From Deltaproteobacteria bacterium (GTDB taxonomy: Bacteria; Bdellovibrionota; FAC87; UBA2466): a stretch of 39,483 nucleotides of DNA. Under the pieces are notes generated by a model. It was not told the origin of the DNA. It saw only the letters and a list, made by a program, of their open reading frames with translations, and made no database searches. Made by a program: the position numbers and the translations under genes. Position 1 is the first letter of the stretch; each line of letters starts with the position of its first letter. The DNA lies in assembly GCA_900299195.1 (NCBI GenBank), contig OMIX01000095.1, positions 1 to 39,483 of the forward strand. The letters run 5' to 3'. Positions 1 to 7,270 of this stretch are shown here, piece after piece.

Positions 1-48
1 CAGAATTCATCCCGCGACTCAATGGTGTTGGATCAACCCAAAATAAAA

Positions 49-1317
49 TTAGTCGCGTTCATTTCCCCGGAAAAAAACTCGAATAGTTTGCTTTTTTAAA
101 CCGAGATTTTCCCGTAAAGCCCCGCCAATGTACTTTTGATAGCTTTCCGGCAAGTTGCGTTTTCGATTCATAAAGAAAACGAAAGTGGGTGGATCTACGC
201 GAACTTGCGAGGCATATAAAATATTAAAGTTCCCACGACCCGCATTGGGGGGGGGATTTCGTTGGATAATTTTCTCAACCACTTCGTTAAGTTTAGAAGT
301 TTTAATTCTCTTATTGGCCTGCTTGACCAGTTTTTTAGCTAGAGGCAATAGTTCCTCTATCTTTAGTCCAGTCTTTCCACTGATAGGCTGAGTGACAAAA
401 TGGCTTAAGTAATTTCTAAAATCCGAATTCTCGATATATTCTTTTTTCTCAGTTGAGCTCAATAAATCCCAAAAATTTAAGAGCACAGCAGCGGGTCTGC
501 CTTCTCTTTCTAAAAGACTTAAAAGCCGCATATCCTGATCCGTAATTTGCTCAGAACAGTTGATCAAAAGAAAGACCACATCACTTTCTCTAATCGCTCG
601 AGTCGTAGCTTGAATGGAAAAAGTTTCAATCGACCCCTTCTTGGCTCTGGGACGACGCATTCCGGCCGTATCAACGATTCTAACTAATCCATCTTCAGTT
701 TCGAATTCGTGACTTACCGGATCTCGAGTCGTCAAAGCCACTGGGCTCACCCGTGAAACCTCCTTTTTACACAACCGATTCATCAAGGTGGATTTCCCTG
801 TATTAGGTCTTCCTACCAAAGTCAGCTTAATCACAGGTTCCGCCTGCTCGACTGACGATCCCGCTTTAGCAAGGCACCACTCTTTAATAAAGTTAATATT
901 GGTTCGATGTGAAACAGACACCGTAATGACTTCATCAAATTTTAATTTGGAAAACTCAGAATCCTCATAAGCTTTCTTCGATTCACATTTATTGATCACC
1001 AACAATACGGGCTTTTTACTGATATGAAGAATTCTAGAAATCCACTCGTCAAATGGAGTCATTCCGGCAATAGCATCCACCATAAAAAGACAGACATCCG
1101 CCGCTTCAATGATTTGATGGAGAACCTTAGTATCCCCTTCACTGTAAATTCCTTGAGAATCTATCAGTGCTAAGTTAGCCCAATCCACTTTTTCCTGAAT
1201 GAGATCTAATGTGGTTCCAGGCTCATCCAAAACAATTGTTCTTCGATAGCCTAAAAGCACATTGAACAAGGAAGATTTTCCTACATTCGGGCGACCGACT
1301 AAAGCTACTTTCAACAT
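49..1317 (-). CDS. der: Ribosome biogenesis GTPase Der (EngA)
   Basis: Tandem-GTPase protein (422 aa) that acts in late 50S subunit assembly. Two G domains are visible: P-loop GRPNVGKSS near residues 8-16 and GRPNTGKST near 169-177. The second has a canonical DTAG switch (216-219), and the C-terminus (about 340-422) fits the KH-like domain. The start is ATG, three bases after the era stop, so it is the last gene of rnc-era-der. Oddities: the first domain has DSQG where Der usually has DTGG, and both G4 guanine-specificity motifs depart from NKxD (NKCE at 109-112, NFWD at 281-284). The reading frame is intact, so these are substitutions and not decay. It is somewhat short for the family (E. 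coli 490 aa). Identification is firm; full GTP specificity of both domains is not. Confidence 0.95.
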   Translation of the reverse strand: MLKVALVGRPNVGKSSLFNVLLGYRRTIVLDEPGTTLDLIQEKVDWANLALIDSQGIYSEGDTKVLHQIIEAADVCLFMVDAIAGMTPFDEWISRILHISKKPVLLVINKCESKKAYEDSEFSKLKFDEVITVSVSHRTNINFIKEWCLAKAGSSVEQAEPVIKLTLVGRPNTGKSTLMNRLCKKEVSRVSPVALTTRDPVSHEFETEDGLVRIVDTAGMRRPRAKKGSIETFSIQATTRAIRESDVVFLLINCSEQITDQDMRLLSLLEREGRPAAVLLNFWDLLSSTEKKEYIENSDFRNYLSHFVTQPISGKTGLKIEELLPLAKKLVKQANKRIKTSKLNEVVEKIIQRNPPPNAGRGNFNILYASQVRVDPPTFVFFMNRKRNLPESYQKYIGGALRENLGLKKQTIRVFFRGNERD

Positions 1318-1320
1318 GCT

Positions 1321-2241
1321 TTACTCCAACTCCAAATAGGCGTTTAACTGACGACTATTTTCTTTCCAATCTTTTTGAACATCGACAAAAAGTTTTAAAC
1401 AAATTTGATGACCCAACAGGGTTTCAATCTCTTTTCGAGCTTCCATTCCAATTCTTTTTAACATCTCCCCGCCTTTGCCAATCAAAATAGCTTTTCGGGA
1501 CTCGCTATCCACATGAATCACTGCTCGATAAGTTGGGACTTTGGGCTTGTGACCTTCTTCTTCAGGATCTCGCCATTCTTCCATTTCGATCCAAACCGAG
1601 TAAGGAAGCTCTTGACGAGTGGCTCGATAAATTTTTTCCCGGATAAATTCGGACATCAAAAAAGCCTGAGGGCGATCTGTCATCTGCTCCGAAGGATAAA
1701 GTTGAGGCCCTTCTGGCAAAGGTTGTTGAATTAAGTTAAGCAAACGTTCGACCCCATCTTTTTTTCGGGCAGAAACGGGGATGACTTCTCTAAATAGTTC
1801 AAGCTTAGTGATTTCTTCGATCATCGGCAGAAGTGACAACTTGGGAATCAGATCAATTTTATTTAACACACACACCGATTGTTCTTTCGGCTTAAACTGA
1901 GAAATTTTTGTCTTAAGTTTATAAATTTGATGCATAACTCTCGGGTTAGATACATCAAACGTCCATACCAAAACCTCACATTCACCTGCATTTTTGTCAG
2001 CTACTCGATTAAAAAGACGAGCCACTCGGTCGGGATGTTGCTGATACCCGGGCGTGTCGGTCAGGATCACTTGGGCATTTTTCTGATTTAGAATGCCCCG
2101 AATCCCGTGATAGGTGGTCTGAACCCTAGGAGAAACAATACTGATCTTCTTGCTCATTAGCGCATTCATCAAAGTAGATTTACCCGAGTTGGTCGGCCCC
2201 ACAATACCTACGAAACCACTTTTAAATTCTTTATTTTGCAT
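1321..2241 (-). CDS. era: GTPase Era
   Basis: Small GTPase with a C-terminal KH RNA-binding domain that binds the 3' end of 16S rRNA during 30S maturation, 306 aa as expected for the family. Visible motifs are G1 GPTNSGKS (15-22), G3 DTPG (62-65), G4 NKID (127-130), and the KH loop GKGGEMLKRIG in the last third. All nucleotide-binding elements are canonical, in contrast to der next door. It begins two bases after the rnc stop and ends three bases before the der start, so translation of the three genes is probably coupled. The order rnc-era is very widely conserved, which supports the call. Confidence 0.97.
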   Translation of the reverse strand: MQNKEFKSGFVGIVGPTNSGKSTLMNALMSKKISIVSPRVQTTYHGIRGILNQKNAQVILTDTPGYQQHPDRVARLFNRVADKNAGECEVLVWTFDVSNPRVMHQIYKLKTKISQFKPKEQSVCVLNKIDLIPKLSLLPMIEEITKLELFREVIPVSARKKDGVERLLNLIQQPLPEGPQLYPSEQMTDRPQAFLMSEFIREKIYRATRQELPYSVWIEMEEWRDPEEEGHKPKVPTYRAVIHVDSESRKAILIGKGGEMLKRIGMEARKEIETLLGHQICLKLFVDVQKDWKENSRQLNAYLELE

Positions 2242-2243
2242 AA

Positions 2244-3014
2244 TTAAAACCCTAACACTTCTAAAGCGGTTTGAGCCGCTTTCTGTTCTGCCTCTTTTTT
2301 ACTTTTCCCTTCACCGCTAGCCACCGATTTTCCACCAATTTGAATCTCAACTTTGAAAGTCTTTTCATGTTCAGGTCCCCAACTTCCCACCAATTGATAA
2401 CTAGGGACAGCTCGATAGAGCTCTTGGGTTTTCTCCTGAAGATGAGTCTTCATATCAAAAAGTTTTCTGGCCTCATTCTCTTTAAGCTCTGTGAGTGCCG
2501 TTAACCAAGGGTGATAAACTTCCCTTAAAAACTCATTCACTTTGATCAAGCCAGCATCTAAGTACAATGCCCCTACTACAGCCTCAAAAACTCCAGCCAG
2601 GATCGAAACTTTTACAGCCCCACCCGTTTGGCGCTCGCCCCTACCCAAAAGTACCCATTCGTTCATTCCTAGTGACAGAGCGATCTCGGCTAAAGTCTTC
2701 CGACTCACCAAACTACTTCGCCACCTAGATAACTGCCCCTCGGATGCTTTGGGAAACTTTTCCATCATGCTTTGAGCGATGATGAGCCCTATCACGGCAT
2801 CTCCCAAAAACTCCAACCGCTCGTTATCTGCGCGCACCTCATCGTTTTTACAATTTCTCTCATTAAAGAAGGAGGAGTGGGTCAGGGCCTGAAGCAATAG
2901 TGAAGTATTTTTAAACCCGTGCCCTAATTTCCACTGGCTTAATTCAAGAACCGTTTGTTTGAGTGTAGTGGTTAACTGCTCTTGGGGTGAATTTGAGGTT
3001 TCCAGAGATTCCAT
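2244..3014 (-). CDS. rnc: Ribonuclease III
   Basis: Double-strand-specific endoribonuclease that processes rRNA precursors and structured mRNAs. The RNase III signature NERLEFLGD lies at residues 64-72 and carries the acidic metal-binding residues. The C-terminal third (from about residue 185) is a double-stranded RNA-binding domain ending in the usual KKEAEQKAAQTAL helix. Length is 256 aa, slightly above E. coli (226) because of an N-terminal extension. The ATG is preceded by AAAGGAAG only a few bases upstream. It is the first gene of rnc-era-der, and its promoter should lie in the 260-base divergent gap to the M20 gene, where only a weak candidate is visible. Confidence 0.97.
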   Translation of the reverse strand: MESLETSNSPQEQLTTTLKQTVLELSQWKLGHGFKNTSLLLQALTHSSFFNERNCKNDEVRADNERLEFLGDAVIGLIIAQSMMEKFPKASEGQLSRWRSSLVSRKTLAEIALSLGMNEWVLLGRGERQTGGAVKVSILAGVFEAVVGALYLDAGLIKVNEFLREVYHPWLTALTELKENEARKLFDMKTHLQEKTQELYRAVPSYQLVGSWGPEHEKTFKVEIQIGGKSVASGEGKSKKEAEQKAAQTALEVLGF

Positions 3015-3221
3015 AACTTCCTTTGAATCGCTCTGACCTCTGGATTATGGCGGGTCCCAAACCTCTCGTGTGGTACCCAAACAACTAGCAATAATCTAAA
3101 GGTCAATCGGTTAGGTTGGCTTCTAACATAGCCCGCTCTCAACAATCAATTAATTTGTTTTTTATTGTTTATTTTCAATGACTTACGCAACGGAACTCAA
3201 GTCTTTTCTAAGGGCTCTTCA

Positions 3222-3251
3222 TTGACTTCATTTGGGGTTCCGGAGTAGAGT
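3222..3251 (+). promoter_or_regulatory. Candidate sigma-70 promoter for the M20-astA operon
   Basis: TTGACT, an 18-base spacer and TAGAGT sit directly upstream of the M20 gene, giving a predicted leader of roughly 17-20 bases. This lies in the 260-base divergent gap between rnc and the M20 gene; the rest of the gap is AT-rich without other clear structure. Called from consensus similarity only. Confidence 0.4.
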
Positions 3252-3274
3252 ACCGACCGATTCAGGTAAACTTT

Positions 3275-4573
3275 ATGCGAACCCCACCGATGGAATGGAT
3301 AGAAAAAGTGATTGGAATAAACTCCGTCACTCACCAGAGCAATGCTGAAATTGTCCAATTCTTGATCCCTCTTTTGAAAGAAACGGGGCTTAAAGTGGAA
3401 ACTCAGAAGGTTATGGAACAGGGGAAAGAATTCTATAACCTGATCGCCTACAGCCATAGCCTTTCGGCTCCTAACCTTTTGGTTCTCAACACTCATTTAG
3501 ATACTGTTTCTGGTGGAGATTTCTCATCTTGGACCAAAACACAAGGAAATCCCTTCCGATTAACTAAGGTTAAAAACCGACTTTATGGTCTTGGAACCGC
3601 CGATGTTAAGATCGACTTTCTCTGTAAGATCTGGGCAGCTCGAGTTGCCAAACCTTGGAACCGGCCGTTTGCTTTAGTCGGAACTTACGGCGAGGAGAGA
3701 GGGCTGGTCGGCATTCAGCAGCTCTTTAAATTGAAATCCTTCAAACCCCGATTTGCCTTAGTAGGTGAGCCCTCGAATTTAGAGTTGATTTACGCTCACA
3801 AAGGCCATTTGATTTTTACTTTAGAAGCTAGCCTCAATGAAATTCAGAATAGCTCTGGGACCCTATCAAAAAAATGGAAGGGAAAATCAGCCCACAGTTC
3901 AACTCCTCATTTAGGGGAAAATGCCATTCAAAAGGCCTTAAATGATATTTTCAAAAGAGGTTTCGGGATAGTTTCTATTTCAGGAGGAACTGACTCAAAT
4001 CGCATTCCAGATCAGTGCGAAGCTCAATTAATTAAGGCAAAAACTCCTCTGACCCACAACTTGTTTAAGCTCATTACAGAAATAGAAAGTTTATCTAAGG
4101 AGTTAAAAAAACTTAAGGACAACCGTTTCTCGCCTTCATCGAGCCAAATCTCTTTAAATATGGCACGAACAGCAAACAACAAACTTTATCTCACTTTCGA
4201 TTGTCGGCTACTTCCGTCCATGAACCCCACAAAACTGCAGCAAAAACTAGAAACCTTGAGCCAAAAATTCGGTTTCAGGATGGAATCTTTCAGTATTGAC
4301 TGTCCCATGAAAGGCAGCAGAAACAGTGCTCTGATCAAACAAGCCACCCAAAGTCTAAAACGATGCGGAGTCAAAGCCGTTACGAAAACCAAAGCTTCAT
4401 CGACCGAAGCTGCGATTTATTCTCAACACGGAGCAGAAGCCATCGTTTTTGGTCCTGGCATTTCGATTGGAAATGTTCACCGACCTAATGAATATAATTC
4501 GTTGGACCAAATCGCCAAAGCGACCGATTTTTACGTTCAAATGCTTCGAATGCCCAGTCGAGGTCACGCATGA
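3275..4573 (+). CDS. M20 family zinc metallo-deacylase (ArgE/DapE type)
   Basis: Cytoplasmic di-zinc amidohydrolase of the ArgE/DapE/carboxypeptidase G2 class, 432 aa. All metal-ligand motifs are readable: NTHLDT (His and Asp), GTADVK (bridging Asp), GEERG (catalytic Glu plus ligand Glu), GEPSNL (ligand Glu), and a C-terminal His in GNVHRPNEY. A dimerisation insert follows residue 180. Its last bases overlap the astA start as ATGA, so the two are translationally coupled. That context suggests it removes an N-succinyl group from an arginine-derived intermediate, standing in for AstE (a different family, M14) or acting as an ArgE-type deacylase. Family is firm; substrate is inference. Confidence 0.85.
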   Translation: MRTPPMEWIEKVIGINSVTHQSNAEIVQFLIPLLKETGLKVETQKVMEQGKEFYNLIAYSHSLSAPNLLVLNTHLDTVSGGDFSSWTKTQGNPFRLTKVKNRLYGLGTADVKIDFLCKIWAARVAKPWNRPFALVGTYGEERGLVGIQQLFKLKSFKPRFALVGEPSNLELIYAHKGHLIFTLEASLNEIQNSSGTLSKKWKGKSAHSSTPHLGENAIQKALNDIFKRGFGIVSISGGTDSNRIPDQCEAQLIKAKTPLTHNLFKLITEIESLSKELKKLKDNRFSPSSSQISLNMARTANNKLYLTFDCRLLPSMNPTKLQQKLETLSQKFGFRMESFSIDCPMKGSRNSALIKQATQSLKRCGVKAVTKTKASSTEAAIYSQHGAEAIVFGPGISIGNVHRPNEYNSLDQIAKATDFYVQMLRMPSRGHA

Positions 4574-5706
4574 GCCACTTTATTATTCGAAGCGTGAGGG
4601 AGACGGATCTCGAAGAACTGCTCAGGCTCAGTCGTTTAGTTTACTTCATTAACCTTCCTGAAGATCGGGATATTCTGAAGGAAAAAATTGCTCTATCGGT
4701 CAATTCCTTTAATGGAAATATCGACGATAAATTCAAGCGAGAATATATTTTTGTAATTGAGGACACTAAAGAAAACAAAGTGGTGGGAACCTCAATGATC
4801 ATTGCTAGACATGGTTCTCCAGACTCACCTCACATGTATTTAGAATTGAATGAAGTTCAAAAATACAGTCAAACTATCCATGCTGGATTTATCCACAAAG
4901 TTTTAAGACTCAAATTTGATCCGGATGGGCCCACAGAAATCGGGGGCCTGGTGATGGATCCAGCCTATCGGGGCCACGCTGGAAAACTTGGCCGTCAACT
5001 CTCTTTTGCTCGATTCTTGTTTATTAAAATGCGTCGGCGATGGTTTAAAGATCGCATTCTATCCGAACTGATGCCACCCCTGGACGAAAATGGAGAAAGC
5101 ATTCTTTGGGAAAACCTAGGGCGAAAGTTTACTAATCTGTCGTATCAAGATGCGGATCTCCTTTCGAGAAAAAATAAAGAATTCATCACTTCACTCTTCC
5201 CCAAAGGTGATATTTACACCGTGCTTTTACCAGGAGAAGCCCGCGATGCCATCGGCCGCGTAGGGAAAGCGACGGAGCCAGTCAAACACATGTTAGAAAA
5301 AATAGGTTTCCGTTGGAAAGGACACATCGATCCTTTCGACGGCGGGCCACACTACTGGGCTGACACCGACAAAATTTCTATCATTCACAATTCAAAAAAG
5401 GTTTCGCTCAACAAAGAAAGTTTAAAACGCAGAAACAAACAAACAGCACTCGTGGGCTGTATTTCTAATGATGAATTTTTCTGTATGCAAAGTCCCTACG
5501 AATTGTTTCGTGGAACGGTATTACTACCCAAAAACACAGTCGAAACCCTTGAATTAAAAGCTCCTACTCAACTGTTTGTGATGCCATTAAACCTAAATGA
5601 AGAAAACACTAACCTACCATTGGTTCCCAAACGTTCCTCTGCAGCATTTTCTCAATTAGAATCTTTGTCGCATAGAATGCCCGGGCAGGAAATTTCTCCC
5701 CTGTAA
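4570..5706 (+). CDS. astA: Arginine N-succinyltransferase family protein (AstA)
   Basis: Acyltransferase that in the AST pathway moves succinyl from succinyl-CoA to the alpha-amino group of arginine. The N-terminus is GNAT-like (FIIRSVRETDLEEL). Family landmarks are EIGGLVMDPAYRGHA in the CoA-binding region and DPFDGGPHYWADTD near residues 256-269, which matches the AstA hallmark IFDGGP. At 378 aa it exceeds E. coli AstA (344), with about 35 extra C-terminal residues. That tail is encoded by the 98 bases that overlap the convergent mutH-like gene. It follows the M20 gene with a 4-base overlap; an astD-like gene lies 1.6 kb downstream. A related role in biosynthesis through succinylated intermediates, as in some Bacteroidetes, is possible. 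Confidence 0.82.
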   Translation: MSHFIIRSVRETDLEELLRLSRLVYFINLPEDRDILKEKIALSVNSFNGNIDDKFKREYIFVIEDTKENKVVGTSMIIARHGSPDSPHMYLELNEVQKYSQTIHAGFIHKVLRLKFDPDGPTEIGGLVMDPAYRGHAGKLGRQLSFARFLFIKMRRRWFKDRILSELMPPLDENGESILWENLGRKFTNLSYQDADLLSRKNKEFITSLFPKGDIYTVLLPGEARDAIGRVGKATEPVKHMLEKIGFRWKGHIDPFDGGPHYWADTDKISIIHNSKKVSLNKESLKRRNKQTALVGCISNDEFFCMQSPYELFRGTVLLPKNTVETLELKAPTQLFVMPLNLNEENTNLPLVPKRSSAAFSQLESLSHRMPGQEISPL

Positions 5707-6301
5707 TAGGGCAAGTGCTCCATTGTTTTCCGTCGCCGACAGGTCGCAACTGAATCAATTCCTGTGAGTTCCCCAAATTAAAAAAATGGACCATGTCACC
5801 TGTTAAAATATTACTTTGAACATCTTCCCAAAAAGCTCGGATAGGGCCCACTAAATCTGGGTCCGATAGGTCTAAGGCTCCCAGCTGAACAGCGTAACAC
5901 TCAGTTGGACTCACATGATGGACCCCCACAAAAACCAGTCGAGACAACTTTCTCCAAAGAATCGACTCTTCAAAACTTTCAGATAAAATTTGTTTAGGAT
6001 TTAACTGAGTGACTTTAATGGTCTCTTTAGGAAACCATCGATTCTTTTTTAAAACGAGCGAAGTGGTTTTCAATTCACAATCAATTCCATCGGTAAGTTG
6101 AGCACTGCTGATCGATAACCCAGCCGCTTTTTCAATCGTTTGCCCGACCCACCCCTTATTTTTCTTACCGTCGATCTCAATCGGGATTTCATATTTTGCA
6201 GCTAAACTGTAGAGATTGGTTTCTGGTAATTCTAGCTTAAGCCTTTTAAGAATTTCATCGCGAGTTTTTCTTGGCTTCTCAGAATTCTCTTTAGAGGTCA
6301 T
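5609..6301 (-). CDS. mutH: MutH/Sau3AI-type DNA endonuclease
   Basis: Probable DNA nicking enzyme of the MutH fold, 230 aa, the same size as E. coli MutH (229). The order of conserved blocks matches E. coli MutH. NKGWVGQTIE (48-57) supplies the Glu57 equivalent of Glu56, and D71 with CELKT (E76, K78) forms the D...ExK active site. The block around residues 145-185 matches the DW-EE--D-I-LG---I region, followed by LIQLRP and then a GFY-like AFYATK helix. No helix-turn-helix or methylase domain is fused. The 3' end runs 98 bases into astA on the opposite strand. The start is weakly supported: no Shine-Dalgarno lies at normal distance, and a perfect hairpin lies 18 bases upstream. It could instead be a restriction enzyme of the Sau3AI group, but no methylase is adjacent. 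Confidence 0.78.
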   Translation of the reverse strand: MTSKENSEKPRKTRDEILKRLKLELPETNLYSLAAKYEIPIEIDGKKNKGWVGQTIEKAAGLSISSAQLTDGIDCELKTTSLVLKKNRWFPKETIKVTQLNPKQILSESFEESILWRKLSRLVFVGVHHVSPTECYAVQLGALDLSDPDLVGPIRAFWEDVQSNILTGDMVHFFNLGNSQELIQLRPVGDGKQWSTCPITGEKFPARAFYATKILIEKMLQRNVWEPMVG

Positions 6302-6318
6302 TATCTTTTTGTATCACA

Positions 6319-6349
6319 CCCTCCTTTCCCTGTTAAAGGGAAAGGAGGG
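6319..6349 (-). promoter_or_regulatory. Perfect 12-bp hairpin between the DUF4360 gene and mutH
   Basis: Arms at 6319-6330 and 6338-6349 are exact 12-base complements around a 7-base loop. The hairpin begins 20 bases after the DUF4360 stop and ends 18 bases before the mutH start (all on -). No U-run follows it on the minus strand, so it is not a standard intrinsic terminator. The promoter-distal arm contains AAAGGAGG, a strong anti-16S sequence, but too far from the mutH ATG for normal use. It may be an mRNA-stabilising or attenuating 3' structure. Confidence 0.6.
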
Positions 6350-6369
6350 GTTAAGTGAATAGGTTAGAT

Positions 6370-7011
6370 TTATTGACACCTTCTCCATTGAATTCCATAG
6401 ACGTGTTTCAGTTCCCCGTCGATGGAGTCAATAGTCATGAGAGCTCTTTGGCGTCCTGTCGCACTGACACGAACCTGTGTATTCATATTTAAGGCTCGGT
6501 TAACTCCGCAAGGCGACCAAACTAGAGCGTCGATGCCAAGAGTATCTCGAATTTGATAATCCCTTTCTGCCGGACCATAATAGGTGGTCCTCAAGTTCCC
6601 CGTTTTGGACTGGCCAGAAAAATAGTAGCTAGACACTTGTTGTCCCGAAGTTCCCGGATCGAGTCGAGCATATCCTCGATAGTCGACCGTAAAGATCGAG
6701 TAAGACCATCCCTGCGGAAATCGTAAATCCACCGCAATCTGACAGTTTTTTCTAGCTAAGGACAAGGGCATTCCAGGGCCAGCCTCCGCCACATAAGAAT
6801 CAAAAAGTAATGTAAATGCCTTAGCATCATCCGACATCAATTGGGAAACCGATCCCGCAGGACATCCGCTCCCGGCATACGAAATACCATTGATTCGCAC
6901 TTCCCTGGGATCAGGTCCAACTTCCGCCACCGAAATTGAAGACAAAGAGGCCAAAGTAAGAACCATCGCAGTGGCCCACCGTCTCATTTTGTAACTTCCT
7001 AACACTTTCAT
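6370..7011 (-). CDS. Secreted DUF4360 domain protein
   Basis: Exported protein of unknown function, 213 aa. The start at 7011 is chosen because AAGGAG lies six bases upstream and it gives a clean signal peptide (MKVLGSYKMRRW, hydrophobic stretch, likely cut after SVA). A longer frame starts at 7050 without such support. The mature part shows the DUF4360 pattern: an N-terminal block with SYAGSGCPAGSVS, then KNCQIAVDLRFPQGW, DYRGYARLD, YYFSG, a WSPCG block and a final WRRC. The conserved cysteines (GCP, KNC, SPCG, RRC) suggest two disulfides. DUF4360 proteins occur in predatory and social bacteria and fungi; no activity is established. It sits between mutH and the divergent astD-like gene. Confidence 0.85.
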   Translation of the reverse strand: MKVLGSYKMRRWATAMVLTLASLSSISVAEVGPDPREVRINGISYAGSGCPAGSVSQLMSDDAKAFTLLFDSYVAEAGPGMPLSLARKNCQIAVDLRFPQGWSYSIFTVDYRGYARLDPGTSGQQVSSYYFSGQSKTGNLRTTYYGPAERDYQIRDTLGIDALVWSPCGVNRALNMNTQVRVSATGRQRALMTIDSIDGELKHVYGIQWRRCQ

Positions 7012-7218
7012 GATCTGCTCCTTAGTTGATGAACCGGTTCTTCGGTCCACTTGCCTTTTAGGAGAAAAGCAATCGGAGTGCCAATGGTTCAGAGCGCTAA
7101 ATCAACCTTTTAAGCTTTCCCACTATGAATTTTTTTTACTTTCCAGATTTCATGGAGTCACTTTAACCCCATTTTTTTAAGTGCTTTCGAATGACGACAC
7201 AACTAGTCAGTGACTCGA

Positions 7219-7247
7219 TTGACCCCTCTACCTTCTCTAGGTACCAT
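7219..7247 (+). promoter_or_regulatory. Promoter for the astD-GT9 operon
   Basis: TTGACC, a 17-base spacer and TACCAT, followed by an AGGAG ribosome site and the astD ATG at 7271. The predicted leader is about 17 bases. The 259-base gap between the divergent DUF4360 and astD genes (7012-7270) holds nothing else that is clear apart from T-rich runs. Confidence 0.55.
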
Positions 7248-7270
7248 AGACACATCTAGGAGATCCTCGC

